Assembly: GCA_023548195.1 (NCBI GenBank)
Contig: JAJHZJ010000061.1
Coordinates: 1,466,771-1,530,770 of the forward strand
DNA length: 64,000 bases
Origin: Bettongia penicillata ogilbyi
Taxonomy: Eukaryota; Chordata; Mammalia; Diprotodontia; Potoroidae
Direction: 5' to 3'
Part shown: positions 45,690 through 57,740 of the stretch, piece after piece
How the letters are laid out: every line of letters begins with the position of its first letter
How positions within the stretch are numbered: the first letter of the stretch is position 1
Notes under the pieces: model-generated
The model's database searches: none
The model's input: the letters and a program-made list of their open reading frames with translations, nothing else
What the model was told of the DNA's origin: nothing
Translations under genes and position numbers: made by a program

Positions 45690-45850
45690 ATTTAGGGTCC
45701 ATGCCTAGGTTTGAATAAAAATTCTGCTACTTTAAAACTGTAATCTTGGATAAGTAACTTCATTTGCCTCAATTTTTTCACAGCTCAGATGAACAATGGA
45801 TGGACTGGAATGATCACTAAGACATTTTTCTAGTTCTCCAGTTCTTGATC
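45690..45850 (+). repeat. MIR-class SINE, sense
   Basis: GGTTTGAATAAAAATTCTGC, AATCTTGGATAAGTAACTT and TTTGCCTCAATTTTTTCAC form the MIR order, diverged. Confidence 0.6.
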
Positions 45851-45879
45851 ATATATTAGACTAAACTTTACATGAAAGT

Positions 45880-46310
45880 GTAGTGTCCAGAAGGAGAGAA
45901 ATAACTTCTACCCTTGCCAGACCATGCCTGGAATATCGATTTCAGTTTTAGGCACTTCATCTTAGAAGGAACATTTGTAAGCTGAACACATCCAGAGGAG
46001 GGCAAAGAAGATCCTTGCTGTCTTGAAATACCTAAAAGGCTGTCATGAGAAAGAATGATTAGAATTAGCCTACTTGTCCATAGGACAAGTCCATAGGATC
46101 AGTGGGTAAGAGGGAAATTTCACCTATTAAAGGGGAAAACTTCTTGTAGAACTGTCTAAAAGCAAAATAGGCTGCTTTGAGAAGTGCTAAATTATTAAGG
46201 CCACTATTAGAGGTGTTTAAGCAGAGTCCAGGTGACCATTATTGGGGTATTATGGAGAGAATTCATTCTTGGTATAGGGATTGAACCCAATTACCAGCTG
46301 ATACTTACAT
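45880..46310 (+). repeat. CR1/L3 3' UTR fragment, sense
   Basis: CAGAGGAGGGCAAAGAAGAT, AAAGGCTGTCATGAGAAAG and AGGTGTTTAAGCAGAGTCCA follow the CR1/L3 3' UTR order. A short direct repeat of TCCATAGGA occurs near 46078 and 46090. Confidence 0.6.
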
Positions 46311-46499
46311 TCTTTCCTTTGATGATTACCAATGCTTATGAGTAGTTTAAAATGACAGGGTAGAAACTGGATTTCAAGGGTTATATGTTAAGGAGTAAGT
46401 GAAATAGAATACCCGTGGACACAAGAAGACATGAATTAAAGCCCCACCTCCTGTAAGTCCTGGTTCCGTAACCCTCAGCAAATCATTTAACCTCTAGTG

Positions 46500-48200
46500 C
46501 CATAGACAGTCTTCCCTATACCAATGAAGCAGAGTTCTCATCCAAAAATTGATAGATAGCAAAGTCAGTAAAGAGAAAGAATAGTAATGCCACCATAGGG
46601 TAGCACTAGTCAAAAGAGTCTTATTTTTGGATTATCGACAGCAGAGAAAGAGCTAGAATTTTATTTAAAGCAAAAATAACATCTCAGTATAAATTAGACA
46701 TCATATTTATGAGTACCAAAAGAATAATTTCTTTAAGACAAATGGTCTATCTAGTCTGCCCACTTTAAATAGAGTTGTACAAAGTTCATAAGAATTCTTA
46801 ATGACTTAGAAATTAACTTTGGTACAGACAATATGCAGGAGTTGTTCATTTAATTATCTTCTTGTGAGATTCATGTTAAAGAATTAAATATAGAATACAA
46901 CAACAGCAGAATGGTCCTTAAATATTTAAAATTCTTAAAATTATGATTTCAAAGCAGTGTAGCTCCTGGTATTCCCCCTTTTGTCTCTCTTTTGTGTGTG
47001 CTTCTAGAAAAGCTGCCCTCGATTTGAGTATGGGGCAGCATCTATTCAGAGCCGTAAGTCCACTGATGTATACTCTTTTATTTAAAGATGTAGTTCAGAG
47101 CAATACATTTAATCCAACAAGAAAATAAATAGAAAAAAAGATCATCTTGCACACACTTGGTGCACCTTTCCTACAGGTGGAGGTGAGACATGTACATGGA
47201 GAGCATGTGGCTAAGAAACAGACATAAATGGTAGAGGTGTGCCATATTTTATGTTAAAAAGTGGTACATATACATAAAGGGGTACATATCAGAAACCTTT
47301 ATGACCATGTGGAAGAGACATGTCACTAAGACACATATTTGGGCAAGGCAACTCACACCTTTAATGCTACAGGGCTGCCGATATCCTTTGTTGACAGATG
47401 TCCTTTCTATTAGCACCATTTCTCTATTCTGTGTTAGATATTTGATCCCTATACGTTGTTTTCTGGGTGTCTTTATGGATCCTAACACTTCCCGATCTTT
47501 CTGACATCCTCTTCTAGGCTTAGGTCTTTGGAGTTGTCGTCTGGCTTTCTCTTTCTATCTTGATGTGGTGACTGGGAAGTCTCTCCTTGACAAGGGAAGC
47601 CTAAGTTCTTTTCATCCATATCTGAGGCCCTCTTACCCAGCTAAGAGCAGCCAGTCAGCCAGCGTCCACAGGCCAAGATTGTCTCTTCTTTGTACCACCT
47701 GTGTTTAGTGCTGATCCAAGACAACTATTTGACAGGGTTAGAAAACGACTTGTAAATGCTGTTGAATGATGCAGTGTCGTTACTCTTAACTCTTCTGGCT
47801 CACTCTACTACTACCTTTGTTGTGTATGTCTGTTGACCAAAACGACAAAACACCCTGGCTTAGGTGCTGTATTCTAATCAGTGCAAAAGCTCATTCATCT
47901 CTAAGTAATGAGATTGACTTGGGATATTATCTATTATCATTATTCTAAGTTTATAGTCACTTTACACTTGGATTTTTTTTCTGTGGAAATATAGTCCTTA
48001 AATTATTGTAGTGTACATGAAAATATGAATAAAATTTGTTTTGGGCAAAGCAACTCATGTATAGTGATAACTACATCATAAGCTATTATTGTGGGTCAAT
48101 AAAATGCTGCTTTGTTATAAAATGTTGAGTTCTTGTTATCCATTCACAATGACTGGATTTGACCCGTATATCTAGCCAACCTCCCCTGCTGCATTTATCT
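46500..48200. other. Intergenic sequence downstream of SOHLH2, apart from the candidate exon
   Basis: I recognise no repeat family over most of this stretch. AATAAA motifs occur near 48030 and 48100 but without a gene to attach them to. The candidate exon at 47008-47053 is described separately. Confidence 0.4.
47008..47053 (+). other. Candidate exon downstream of SOHLH2 (unproven)
   Basis: A 46-bp interval is bounded by a long pyrimidine tract ending CTTCTAG and by a near-consensus donor GCC|GTAAGT. In phase 0 it reads KSCPRFEYGAASIQS without a stop, and if unspliced it continues to a TAA about ten codons later. Phase 0 is exactly what the SOHLH2 exon ending at 41089 would supply, so it could be an alternative terminal or internal exon. 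I know of no homologous peptide, and chance splice-like pairs are common in 64 kb. Confidence 0.22.
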
Positions 48201-48388
48201 GTATTGCTGACTCTTCAGTTCCCTGACATGGTTAATCAATAGACATGTGAACAGCCACTGCATTCAATGTTAGGGGATGTGAGAGATGCAGAGAAGAACA
48301 AATTCCCTCCCTTGGAGAGCTCACACCATCTCTGATAAGATATACACATGCAAAAAGTTTAAAACTAATAGAAAAATTTATAGATATC

Positions 48389-48584
48389 CAGGATCAGCAA
48401 ACTATGGCTCATGGGCTGGACCTACTTTTTCATGTTTCATGAACTAAGAGTAGGGGTTTTTTTTTTTTTAAGTAAAGTTTTGTTGTATTTTAAAATGTAA
48501 CAACCATCCTTATCTCATCTGACATACAAGAACAGGCCATGGACTGGATTTGGCCCTCAGGTCATATTTTTTTGCTGTCGCTTG
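48389..48584. mobile_element. Non-autonomous hAT (Charlie-like) element
   Basis: The left end is CAGGATCAGCAAACTATGGC and the right end read on the complement is CAAGCGACAGCAAAA, imperfect inverted ends of the CAGGGGTCGGCAAAC class. GGCCATGGACTGGATTTGG is a typical internal block. No target duplication survives. Confidence 0.65.
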
Positions 48585-48754
48585 GAATGTGATCAGAACT
48601 TTCATAAGTTAGCATGTGACTAATTACCAAATGAATATTACAAAAATCTTAGTATTCCAGAAGAGGGAAAGACTACTAAGGACTGGAATAGTTAGGGAGG
48701 GTTTAAGAAGTGATCATTTAAATTTGAAATATGGATATAGTTTGTATAGAATGA

Positions 48755-48945
48755 AGGTTTTCGGTACAATGGAAGAGGGCTAAAGACCTTGGTTCAAATC
48801 CCAGCTCTGCCACATACTCCCTGTGTGACTTTGGGCACATCGTTTCCCTTTCTTAAGTCTTCTTCCTCATCTGTAATATGGGGTGGGGGTACAATGTGTA
48901 GCCTCAGAAGTCCTTCCAGCCCCTAATGTATGATTCTGTAAAGGG
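48755..48945 (+). repeat. MIR SINE, sense, well preserved
   Basis: TTGGTTCAAATCCCAGCTCT, GCCACATACTCCCTGTGTGA, CTTTGGGCACATCGTTTCCC and TCCTTCCAGCCCCTAATG occur in MIR order. Confidence 0.85.
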
Positions 48946-49119
48946 AGGAAAGGAAACAAACAAAAAGGAGAGTGGCAGAAAAGTCTGAGGCATCTCTGGA
49001 GATCGTGAACAAAGCAATTTGACTGAAACAGGCTTTGTAAAGGCCAGTAATAGGAAATACATCTGGAACTTTAGGATAGGGTCAAATAATGAAAGTCCAA
49101 ATTCCAAATTTATATCATA

Positions 49120-49700
49120 GTCAAGTCAAGTGATTAAGCATAAGTGTTTACTATGTTCCAGGCACTGTGCTAAGCAATAGAATAAAAATTCCAACATAAA
49201 GACTGATCAACATGTCCTCAAGGAGTGTACTTTCTAGTTGGGGAAGACAGCAAATGAAGATGAAAATGGGGTAGCAAGGGAGAAAGGAAGGTATCCAGCT
49301 CTGAAGCATGGTAGAGAAGGTCTGGAGAGTCAGGCATGCACCCTGGAGAGGAAGGAAGACATTGTAGACCAAAGTATCTTTCTTAAAATGGAGATTTTTA
49401 GAGAAACCAGCCAATCAGGAGAGGCTGCAAGGTGCAGGGTACTTCCAATATGAAAAGTAGTCATGTGGCAATAAGCCCCCAGGTTAAAAAGGTTTCTGTA
49501 ACAGTAAGAGGGTGACAGTGGAGGTTTTTGAACAGGGGAAATAACCATCAAGATTTTGTTTCAGGAATGTTAATTTGGCAGTAATGTATAAAATAAATTG
49601 GAGAAAGAGGATGGAGACAAGTTGACCGGATAGGAAGCCATTTCAACAGCTAAGGCAGGATATCAAAAGGACCTAAAACAAGATGTTTCCTTTGGGAACA
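49120..49700 (-). repeat. L2 3' region, antisense
   Basis: TTACTATGTTCCAGGCACTG, CTCAAGGAGTGTACTTTCTA, TAATTTGGCAGTAATG and GAGGATGGAGACAAG are the complement of L2 in order. Shorter L2 pieces lie at 48230-48360 and 50100-50500 in the same orientation. Confidence 0.7.
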
Positions 49701-50609
49701 GAAAAGAACAGACATCTAGGATATTTCTAAGGACAAATTGACAGGATGGGTATTGTTGATTAATTCCATATAGGTTGGACATTGGAAAAGGATTATGAGG
49801 CAAAAGGAGATGAAGCTAATTAGGTCTTTGATACCTTATTTTAAAATTTTATCAGGAGTCTTCTTGTGTATTCCTCAATATCTCCTGCCCTTCAGATTTT
49901 ATTGATACTGTTTCCTATCCTTTCCCACCCTTTCCTTTTTATCTAATGTGAGTGTCTGATGGAATTCTAGCAAGAAAGAAGGGTTGAGGGCAGTGTTGTA
50001 ATGAATGTGGGGTATCCAACTCAGATGTCCTGCCAGGCTCATGCAACCCTTTTATACTCTTCCTTAGGGAAATATATTAGTGTTTTTAAAGGTATGTTAT
50101 TAATATTTATTAAACATCCAATTATTCATGCCATGGTTCTAAGCACCATTTAAAAAGAAATACACTAGTTTGGAACCTCTAGGAGTATATACTAATATAT
50201 ATCTATGTACATACTAATATATAATAATATAAACATAATAATATTTAAGCCAGAGACATAGATGAAAACCCATGTGAAGGCCAAAAAAAGCATAGAAGCA
50301 TTACATTAATACTACACATAAATAGATAGCAAGATATTTATGTAACATAGAAATCAAAGTGTGTTTTAGGAGGCTGAAGGCAAGTGTTAGCACATAATTG
50401 TGCTAATCAGAGAATGAAGGAAAGCCAGGTCCAAACCAGTCAGGGAAAGAGAATAAATAGCACCTCTGATTCATTCAGGAAGGCTCTGTAGAGGAAGCAG
50501 ACTTTCAGGAGTTGACTAAATGATTGGAGAGAGCTTGCTGGGTGAGGGAAGACATTCTAGATATCCAGCATGGGTTTTGGAAAAGATTTAGAGCTAGAAA
50601 GGAAAGGAT

Positions 50610-51065
50610 CACAGACTCTCAGAGTTGGAGGTACCACAGAGTATCTAGTTTAACCTGCACCCCATGAGTCCCCTCTGAAACTTAATCATCTCGCTTTTCT
50701 ATAAAGTCTACCAGTGAGGGGAAACCCATTATCTTTGAAGGTGGCCCATTTCTCTTTCCCATAGCAAGCCTTGTAACATCCACCCATTGTTCTTACTCTG
50801 GATCCAAGGAGACCAAATCTAGTCCTTTGTTCTGTCTGGAAGCCTTTCAATTATGGACATCTATCATGCTCCCAGGAAGTCTTCTCTTCTACAGGCTAGA
50901 CATTCCCCAAGAAGCTGTGTAGGACAGCACCCTCATTTTACAATGAAGAAGCTGGTCAGATAGAGTGAATTCCCTAAGGTCATGGAAATAGTAGGTAGGA
51001 AAGCTGGGATTTGAACCCAAGACCTATCAATTTAATTTCATTTCTCTTTCCACTATACCATATGG
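50610..51065 (-). repeat. MIR SINE split by a CR1/L3 3' UTR fragment
   Basis: The ends (CAGACTCTCAGAGTTGGAGG; CTGGGATTTGAACCCAAGAC; CCACTATACCATATGGCC) are MIR, antisense. The middle (50650-50910) carries AGGGGAAACCCATTATCTTT, ATCATGCTCCCAGGAAGTCT and TTCTACAGGCTAGACATTCC, the complement of a CR1/L3 3' UTR. Confidence 0.65.
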
Positions 51066-51348
51066 CCTCTGGAGAATGCTCTGTTCAAGTGTTAAGAGTT
51101 CTTAATAGACCACTTTGGTAGAGACTAAATGTGAGATCAGATGAAGAAGAGGATATTAAAACTTGATTAACAGGGGAGTAAGTTACTACTGTCACCAAAT
51201 GCTAGATAGGCTATTACTATTATCAAAATTTCAGGCAAAGAAGACATTTTATTTTGTTGTGGTGGTTTGTTACAAATAATCTATGTTTTCTAAAAATTTT
51301 TGCTGTTTCAGAACCTTCAAATGCACAACCGGAGCCATCGCCCTAGCT

Positions 51349-51562
51349 CAGAGGTTCTTAACCTTTTTTTTGTGTCCTGGATCCCTTTGACAGTCTGGTG
51401 AAGCCTGTGAACTCTTTGTCAAGAAAATGTTTTAAAATATTTGATGAAAATTCTACATTTTTCACTTAGAGGTTAGTGAAAATAAAGATGTATTGTATTT
51501 CTCATCCAAGTTCACAGACCCCCTAAAAACTACCTATGGGGAAACCTAGGTTAAAATCTCTG
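51349..51562. mobile_element. Non-autonomous hAT element
   Basis: About 214 bp. The left end is CAGAGGTTCTTAACC and the right end read on the complement is CAGAGATTTTAACC. Inside are GGATCCCTTTGACAGTCTGG and TTCACAGACCCCC, which are typical of an old mammalian hAT MITE. The target duplication is not clear. Confidence 0.7.
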
Positions 51563-54500
51563 CACTAAAAATTGTGTGACTGATACTATATAAGTTGTCA
51601 CTGGACATCTTCTAGTACTGATTCTTGGTACCACACACAGGTGGATAATGGGGGTATAAACTAATCACTTTTCAAATCTTAAAACACTATTAAAGCTAAC
51701 CCGTATTAGACTCTTATGATCACATACTAGAGAAAGGACGCTAAAAATGTTGCAGTTTCATGGTGTGTTGTGGGGTCATCTTGAAAGAATTTACAAACTC
51801 AGGCCATCTTCAATCCAAGCTAAGACATTTTGAGAATTATACCTCTCAGGAAGTGGGCTGTTTCAAGAAGGAACTATCAATTTCAGTAAGACAAGACACA
51901 CAATTTTATAGAGTAAATGATGCTGATTACACAACAGAAAACATGAATATTAAAAAGACGGGTTTGTCAAGGGATTAGGAAATAACCTTGGTAGAACTGT
52001 ACGTATGATTTTCCATAATGCATACAGAAAAACCCACTGGGAGGTATGTGTATGTATGATAATGATATTAAAATACTCCTCTCCACATCATAAGTTCACG
52101 TAAAGGATAGTTTTTGCTATTACTGCATAGATACCTACTTAGAGAAAGTTCCCTCTGTTGTTCTGGGGGTCCACATCCTGCTTGGGTATCCTGGGTGTGC
52201 TGCTTTCTGACTGACTGGCTATTGTTGGACTGTCTGAGACTAGATGGGTGTGGGTTGTGGTTGAGTGTATGGACACACCTGCTGTTTCTGTGACAAATAT
52301 GAGGAAGTTGAGTCTGGGGGTGGGAGCAGTAACTATTGGGGCTGGGGTCTGTGGTATAATTAAAGCCAGATGGTATGTTCAAATCAGGATATGCCGGCCA
52401 TTCAGTGAGGCCCATAAGGAAGTTAGAATATCAGGGCTGGGGGCAGCTTTATTAGGATTCCATAAATATCTTTGTGAAATTAGTCTAAAAGATATTTTTA
52501 AATCAAACAAACTATCAATCTTATATCAGTTTTTAAAAATAATACTAAAATGTGGAACATACATTTTGTTTTGATGACCAGTAGGCACTTACTAGGAATA
52601 AGACTCTTGGCCATAATTTGTTCTAGGATTATAGCATGCCAGTTACTTGTATTCTATCTACAACTGATCCTCTATTAAAATAGAATGAAAGGAGAAAAAG
52701 GAAGCTTACTTAGCTCCTTGGTTAATCAGTTATCAAGAGTCAGAGGTTTGGTCACCATGGAAACTAGAAGCTGATTTTGAAAGGCAAAAGAACCCTTCCT
52801 CCACTTATTTCAAGGGGATTTTTGTAGAATTATGTTTTCCTTGAAAACAAAACAGGCAAATACACCTATGCATATATTATATCATGCAGTCATCTTGTAG
52901 AGTAGAATGTGCACCTGGCTTTTAAATGGTTTAATTTTAGGGAAAATATTCAGCAGGAATTTTGAAGGCCAAGGGAAACATGCTGGAAGTTAGGCTTTAA
53001 GCTGGACTAGACTTTGGCACTTCTGGGAACAATGCCAAGAAAAATAGTCTTCTCATATGCAAACTGATGGTTTTGACATATGCTGAAGTCTGTATTCCAG
53101 GCAGCTGTCAGGGAAATATTTTCCCATCTATGACTATTTCTTCCTAAGAGAGTCTTCTTTTTTTGTGGGGAAGCTCCCTAAAATGCTAGATCCTCCTGAT
53201 GTGGGTTACTTCATAGTTAGTTTCTCTGCATGAACATAATCACAAAACACAAAAAGGTTCAGTAACTGAGTCCGTTAGGTCCTGGGCCGATTGCTTAGTG
53301 CCTGATTGCAGGTACAAAACTACAAATAAAACAAAGGTCCCTTGGAGTATCTTTTTTGGTCCAAGGAAAAACATTATTTGAAAAGAGAGAAAAAAGGAAA
53401 AATAGAAAGCCTTGGTCTGTTGATATGTTAGAATAGGTACAAAAAAACGAGCATGAGCTCCTTTTGTTCTCTCTCCCTCCTTCCTTCAAAGTACTGCTGG
53501 TTGTTTATGTGGGAGGTACTGATTCATTTTATAAAAGGAAGGTTGAGCAAAAAGAAATTTCCCTTCTGTGTTTACATTTTTGTGGAGCAGTTACTCAAAT
53601 AATCTTTAAAATATTTAGGCCTATGTTTATTTAGTTATAAAGATAGAGGCTGATGTGGCTGAAAGATTGATTTTTATTACCTCCTAATGGAAGATTATAA
53701 TTGAAATCCTCCTTTATGATATTTAACAATTGAAAGAATTGTTTGAGTCATTATCTAGCTGAAGCAGGCACTTGAGATTCTTCACCATGAGATGAAGTTC
53801 TCATTTTTCTAGGGCTTTGAGAGGCATAAGCTGGACTCTGGACTAAGGACTGAGGTTGGGCAAACAACATAAAAGGCTTTTCATCGCTGTAGGAACAATT
53901 GTTTCATTGTCCTGTATTTTGTTTTAAGTGATGTCATTTGAAGTGAATAGAAAATTATGTATAAACAAATGTTGAGTTTAAACAATATTGGCTTACCATG
54001 TAAAGAAATCCTAGATATCCCCTCTGATATTATGCAGCTGGGTGTTGCTATAGGATTTACCACAACCTGAAAGATATTGAAATGAAACCTAGTTATGTGA
54101 GAAGAGTTATTTGTGGGTAGAGAATTTCTATCTTGATTCTCATAGTTCATCTCTGAAGCAAGAAGTCTCAGCTTCAACGCAAACATTACTGTATGCAATA
54201 ATCTACCCAGCTCCCTTTTAAGAACTCAGTCACAGAATCAGAATGGCAAGAATATGTTTATACTACTTATCAATTCCCCCTAGGATAGGAAGAACCTATT
54301 ACAAAATATGCCATAAAGTGGTTTTCTGTGAAGGGCTGTGTCAGCAGAGCATGTAGTTACTAAGATACCATATTAAGAGATTTGCACTTGATACCTTGGC
54401 TAGTCCATTTCAGGCTGGAAGAATTCTCCTTGTTGTCTTACCAAGAAGACTAACTCCAAAATGAATAGCATACATTCAGTGATAGGGGGTAAAATGGTAT

Positions 54501-55015
54501 TTGCAGAATGAAATGTTTGCCATTTTATTAACATAGAATGTTCGCATACATACATAATACAAGAATTTTTTAAACACTAACACTTTGGGTTGACTTACCA
54601 TCTTTTGTCCCTTAAGGGTGAATTCTTCAAGTGAGAATAAAAGCTTACTAATACTAAAGAGTTCCCTTTGGTACTCTAGAAAAATGAACCAGAGAAGTGA
54701 CTTCAGGCTTCCAGAAGTAAATTGTTTCTAATTGTCTATGAAAAAGCATCATCTGGATTTCCTAATTTTTCAGTATGCAAATGCAGAGCGTAACTTTAGT
54801 GAATGACAGCTGTGGTAGAAAATTCATCACCTTGCCTCTCTGAATATATTTAGGCCAATGCTCAGACCATAGGCATACAGTCAGCCCCTAACATTTCAAG
54901 TTTTCCAGCAGAGGAAGTACTGCCAGAGCTTCTGCTCCGGTAGAATAACTTTCAAGAACTCAGGGTCATTTCCATAAGATATTAGACTAATACTTTAAGA
55001 AATAATCAGTGGAGT
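51563..55015. other. Intergenic sequence, no gene recognised
   Basis: No repeat family or exon could be named with confidence. A GT-rich, less AT-rich patch at 52140-52450 is open on both strands for over 100 codons, but neither translation resembles a protein I know. The rest is AT-rich single-copy-like sequence. Confidence 0.4.
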
Positions 55016-55019
55016 TATA

Positions 55020-55300
55020 GAAACATGAGCACACTAAGGCATTTTGGGTGGTGCTATGAATTGGTAAAACCATTTCAGAAAGCAATTTGGAATTATGCAG
55101 AATAACTAAAATATTCAAATACTTTTACCCAGAGATTCCACTGCTAAGTATATATTTGAAAAGGGAAGGAAAGAAGGGAGGGAGGGAGGGAGGGAGGGAG
55201 GGAGGGAGGAAGGAAGGAAGGAAGGGTGGGTGGATGGATGGGTGGATGGATGGATGGATGGATGGATGGATATACTTCCAGACTCTGTAACTAAGTGCTG
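55020..55300 (+). repeat. L1 3'-end fragment containing a compound microsatellite
   Basis: GGTGGTGCTATGAATTGGTA, CAATTTGGAATTATGCA and TTTTACCCAGAGATTCCACT follow the L1 ORF2 end. The element is then interrupted by GGGA/GGAA/TGGA repeats at 55160-55271. Confidence 0.6.
55160..55271. repeat. Compound tetranucleotide microsatellite
   Basis: Three phases follow one another: (GGGA)n, then (AGGA)n, then (TGGA)n with a few interruptions, about 110 bp in all. Translations rich in Gly-Arg-Glu or Gly-Trp-Met-Asp are artefacts of the repeat. An A-rich (AAAAC)n tract follows at 55321-55362. Confidence 0.9.
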
Positions 55301-56229
55301 GAGATGCAGATCCTTAAGCAACAAAAAAAAAACAAAAAACAAAAAAACAAAACAAAAAAACCCAGTAAACATTATAACAACATTGTAAGTAAAGATAATT
55401 TTAAAAGATTTTAGGACTCTGCTCAGTGCAAAGAGTAATCATAAATCCAGAAAACCAAAGATAAAAACACATCGCTCACTGGACTTACCATGAAGAATAA
55501 AATATACATTTTTGGTTGGGGCCAATGTAGACATTTGTTTCGCTAGAATATGCCTACTTATTATGAGGATTTTCTTCTTTGTTGGTGTTATTGTTCAGTG
55601 GTAGGAAGGCAGAGGGAAGTAGAGATAATAAATGCTTGTAAAATCAATTAATCGGTTAATTTAAGGAGTAGGTCAAGCCTAGGAATGGGCTATGTAGATG
55701 GAAATAACCCATTTCCAAATTTACCTCATTCCCAACTACTCTCATTCTATTGATCTCATGAACCACAGAATTTCATAGTTGGAAGATACCCCAAAGGCCA
55801 TCTAGATCCAGCCGCACAAACAATTGTAACTAAACTTATAATTTAGAAACAGAAAGATTACTATAGGAGAAATGACAAGGAAAAAACTATAAGGTCACAG
55901 CAACCGGAGGTCACTTACTGTAGAGAAAGAATACCTACGCAATCCAGCATCCTTGAAGAAAATACTGAATTATGGCATGGTAAGATAATTAATGTTTATA
56001 ATGATGACCTTGAGTCATCAAGGAAAGGTTAAATTATATTGAATGCCCTATTTTAAGAGGCAATTATGTATGTGATATAGAAGCATTTCCATTGAAATAA
56101 TTTAATGAAAAAGTTTAGAATATTAAAGGAAAAAACCAATTATATGGAAAATCACTCACTGAAACATTTCCCAGATGATGCCTTACATGTGGTAGTCTAT
56201 GTAAAGGGAGACTGCAGTATATTCAAATG

Positions 56230-56400
56230 AGAACTGACTCTGGAGTCAGAGAAAGTGGCTGCCAATCTTGCCTCTGATGTTTACCAGCTGTACATAACTT
56301 TGAACAAATAAATTAACTGTCCTGAGCCTCAGTTTCCTTATCTATAAAATGAAGAGGCTGAATTAGATGGACTCTGAGTTCTCTTCTAGCTCAAAATTTT
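56230..56400 (+). repeat. MAR/MIR SINE, sense
   Basis: GACTCTGGAGTCAGAGAAAG, TCTTGCCTCTGATGTTTACC, CCTGAGCCTCAGTTTCCTTA and GGCTGAATTAGATGGACTCT show the CORE-SINE order. Confidence 0.8.
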
Positions 56401-57740
56401 TGGTCAATGATCCTAGAACCATCCCTGGTAAGCCTTGTTTTTTTTTTCATATCACATTTTACTGTAACTTAACAAAAGTTAGTTATAGTGATTGTCCAGT
56501 CTCTGAATCCCAGCAGGGATTTAAGAACTCAAGGATTGGTATGACTGCCATGTCCAGTCAGAAATCTCAGTCAAAAAAGAAACCACAGAAAGGTTACATG
56601 CCAGTTGTAGCAGTCTGTCTTCATTTCTGAAGACATCCACATTGAATGTCCCCTTACTCCCTTCATGGCATTTTTGACAGGCTTCTATCCTGATGTTCCC
56701 ATGTCATCCTGTCTCTATTTTGCTCTCTATTCTCTTGCTTTGACAAGGTTTATTTCTTGGTATCAGGTTCTGATTGCTCCCCTGCTTCTGCATCCTGGTG
56801 AGAGGTAACAATCTAACTATCTGCTGGCTCTTACTCAGCCTGGGCAACAGTGAATGTCTATTGAGCCTTTCCTCCTAATGAATGGTAGATTTGACATTTG
56901 TGGGCACTCAGTAAACTGTATGGGATCCTGGAGAAAGCTGTGAATGTCTACATATAAGTAATAAGTTTTGTTTACGTGGAAAATTTTCTAAGACATTTCA
57001 GAAATTCACAGACTCAATTGAAAGGTTCTCGTTTTTCATGTTTTTAAAAAGGTTCTGCCTCTGGGATACACAGCTTTCAACATAGGTGGGTCCTCCAAAA
57101 TGTGATACTGAGACACTTGCCTAAAGAAAAGATAAATGATGACCAACTCTCGTCATTAAATTTTAACCTGAATATATTAGTCAGTTTAGAATTAAACTAC
57201 AAACTTCACTCATCCCATATAGATTCTCTCAAATTAGTGGAATTCAATATGGAAATGATTATTTCCTAAGGATACATAGGACAAGATGTGTCTGCTGAAC
57301 AAATGCCTGGTACCTTGGTTGCATTCTATTCACAATTCTACAAGAAACTACTTAGCTGGCTTAAGGAAGTTGAATTCATCTTCCCTCTTTCAAATTATGT
57401 AGAGAGCACTAATATCCTTCTAGTTTCTGAGCTTTATACCTCCAAATTCAACCTTAACTCTTCAATCTCCCTCATACTTCTCATATTCAATAGGTTGCCA
57501 ACTACTGTTGATGCTACCTAGATGAAATTTCTCACATCCACTATCCACTTTTGAGCATCCTAGTTTTGACTCTTATTACCTCTCTCCTGAACTACTCAAG
57601 AACCTCCTAATTAGATTCCTAGCTTCTAGTTTTCCCCTTTCCTTTGACAAAGTATGTCAAAGTAATCTTCTTCCAGAACAAGACTGATTACATTATTTCC
57701 ATGCCCAAGAATCTTTTATGGTTCTCTAGTGTTTCCAGGA

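Noticed and set aside
55087..55290. Gly-Arg-Glu / Gly-Trp-Met-Asp repeat protein
   Set aside because: Translation of a tetranucleotide microsatellite inside an L1 fragment.
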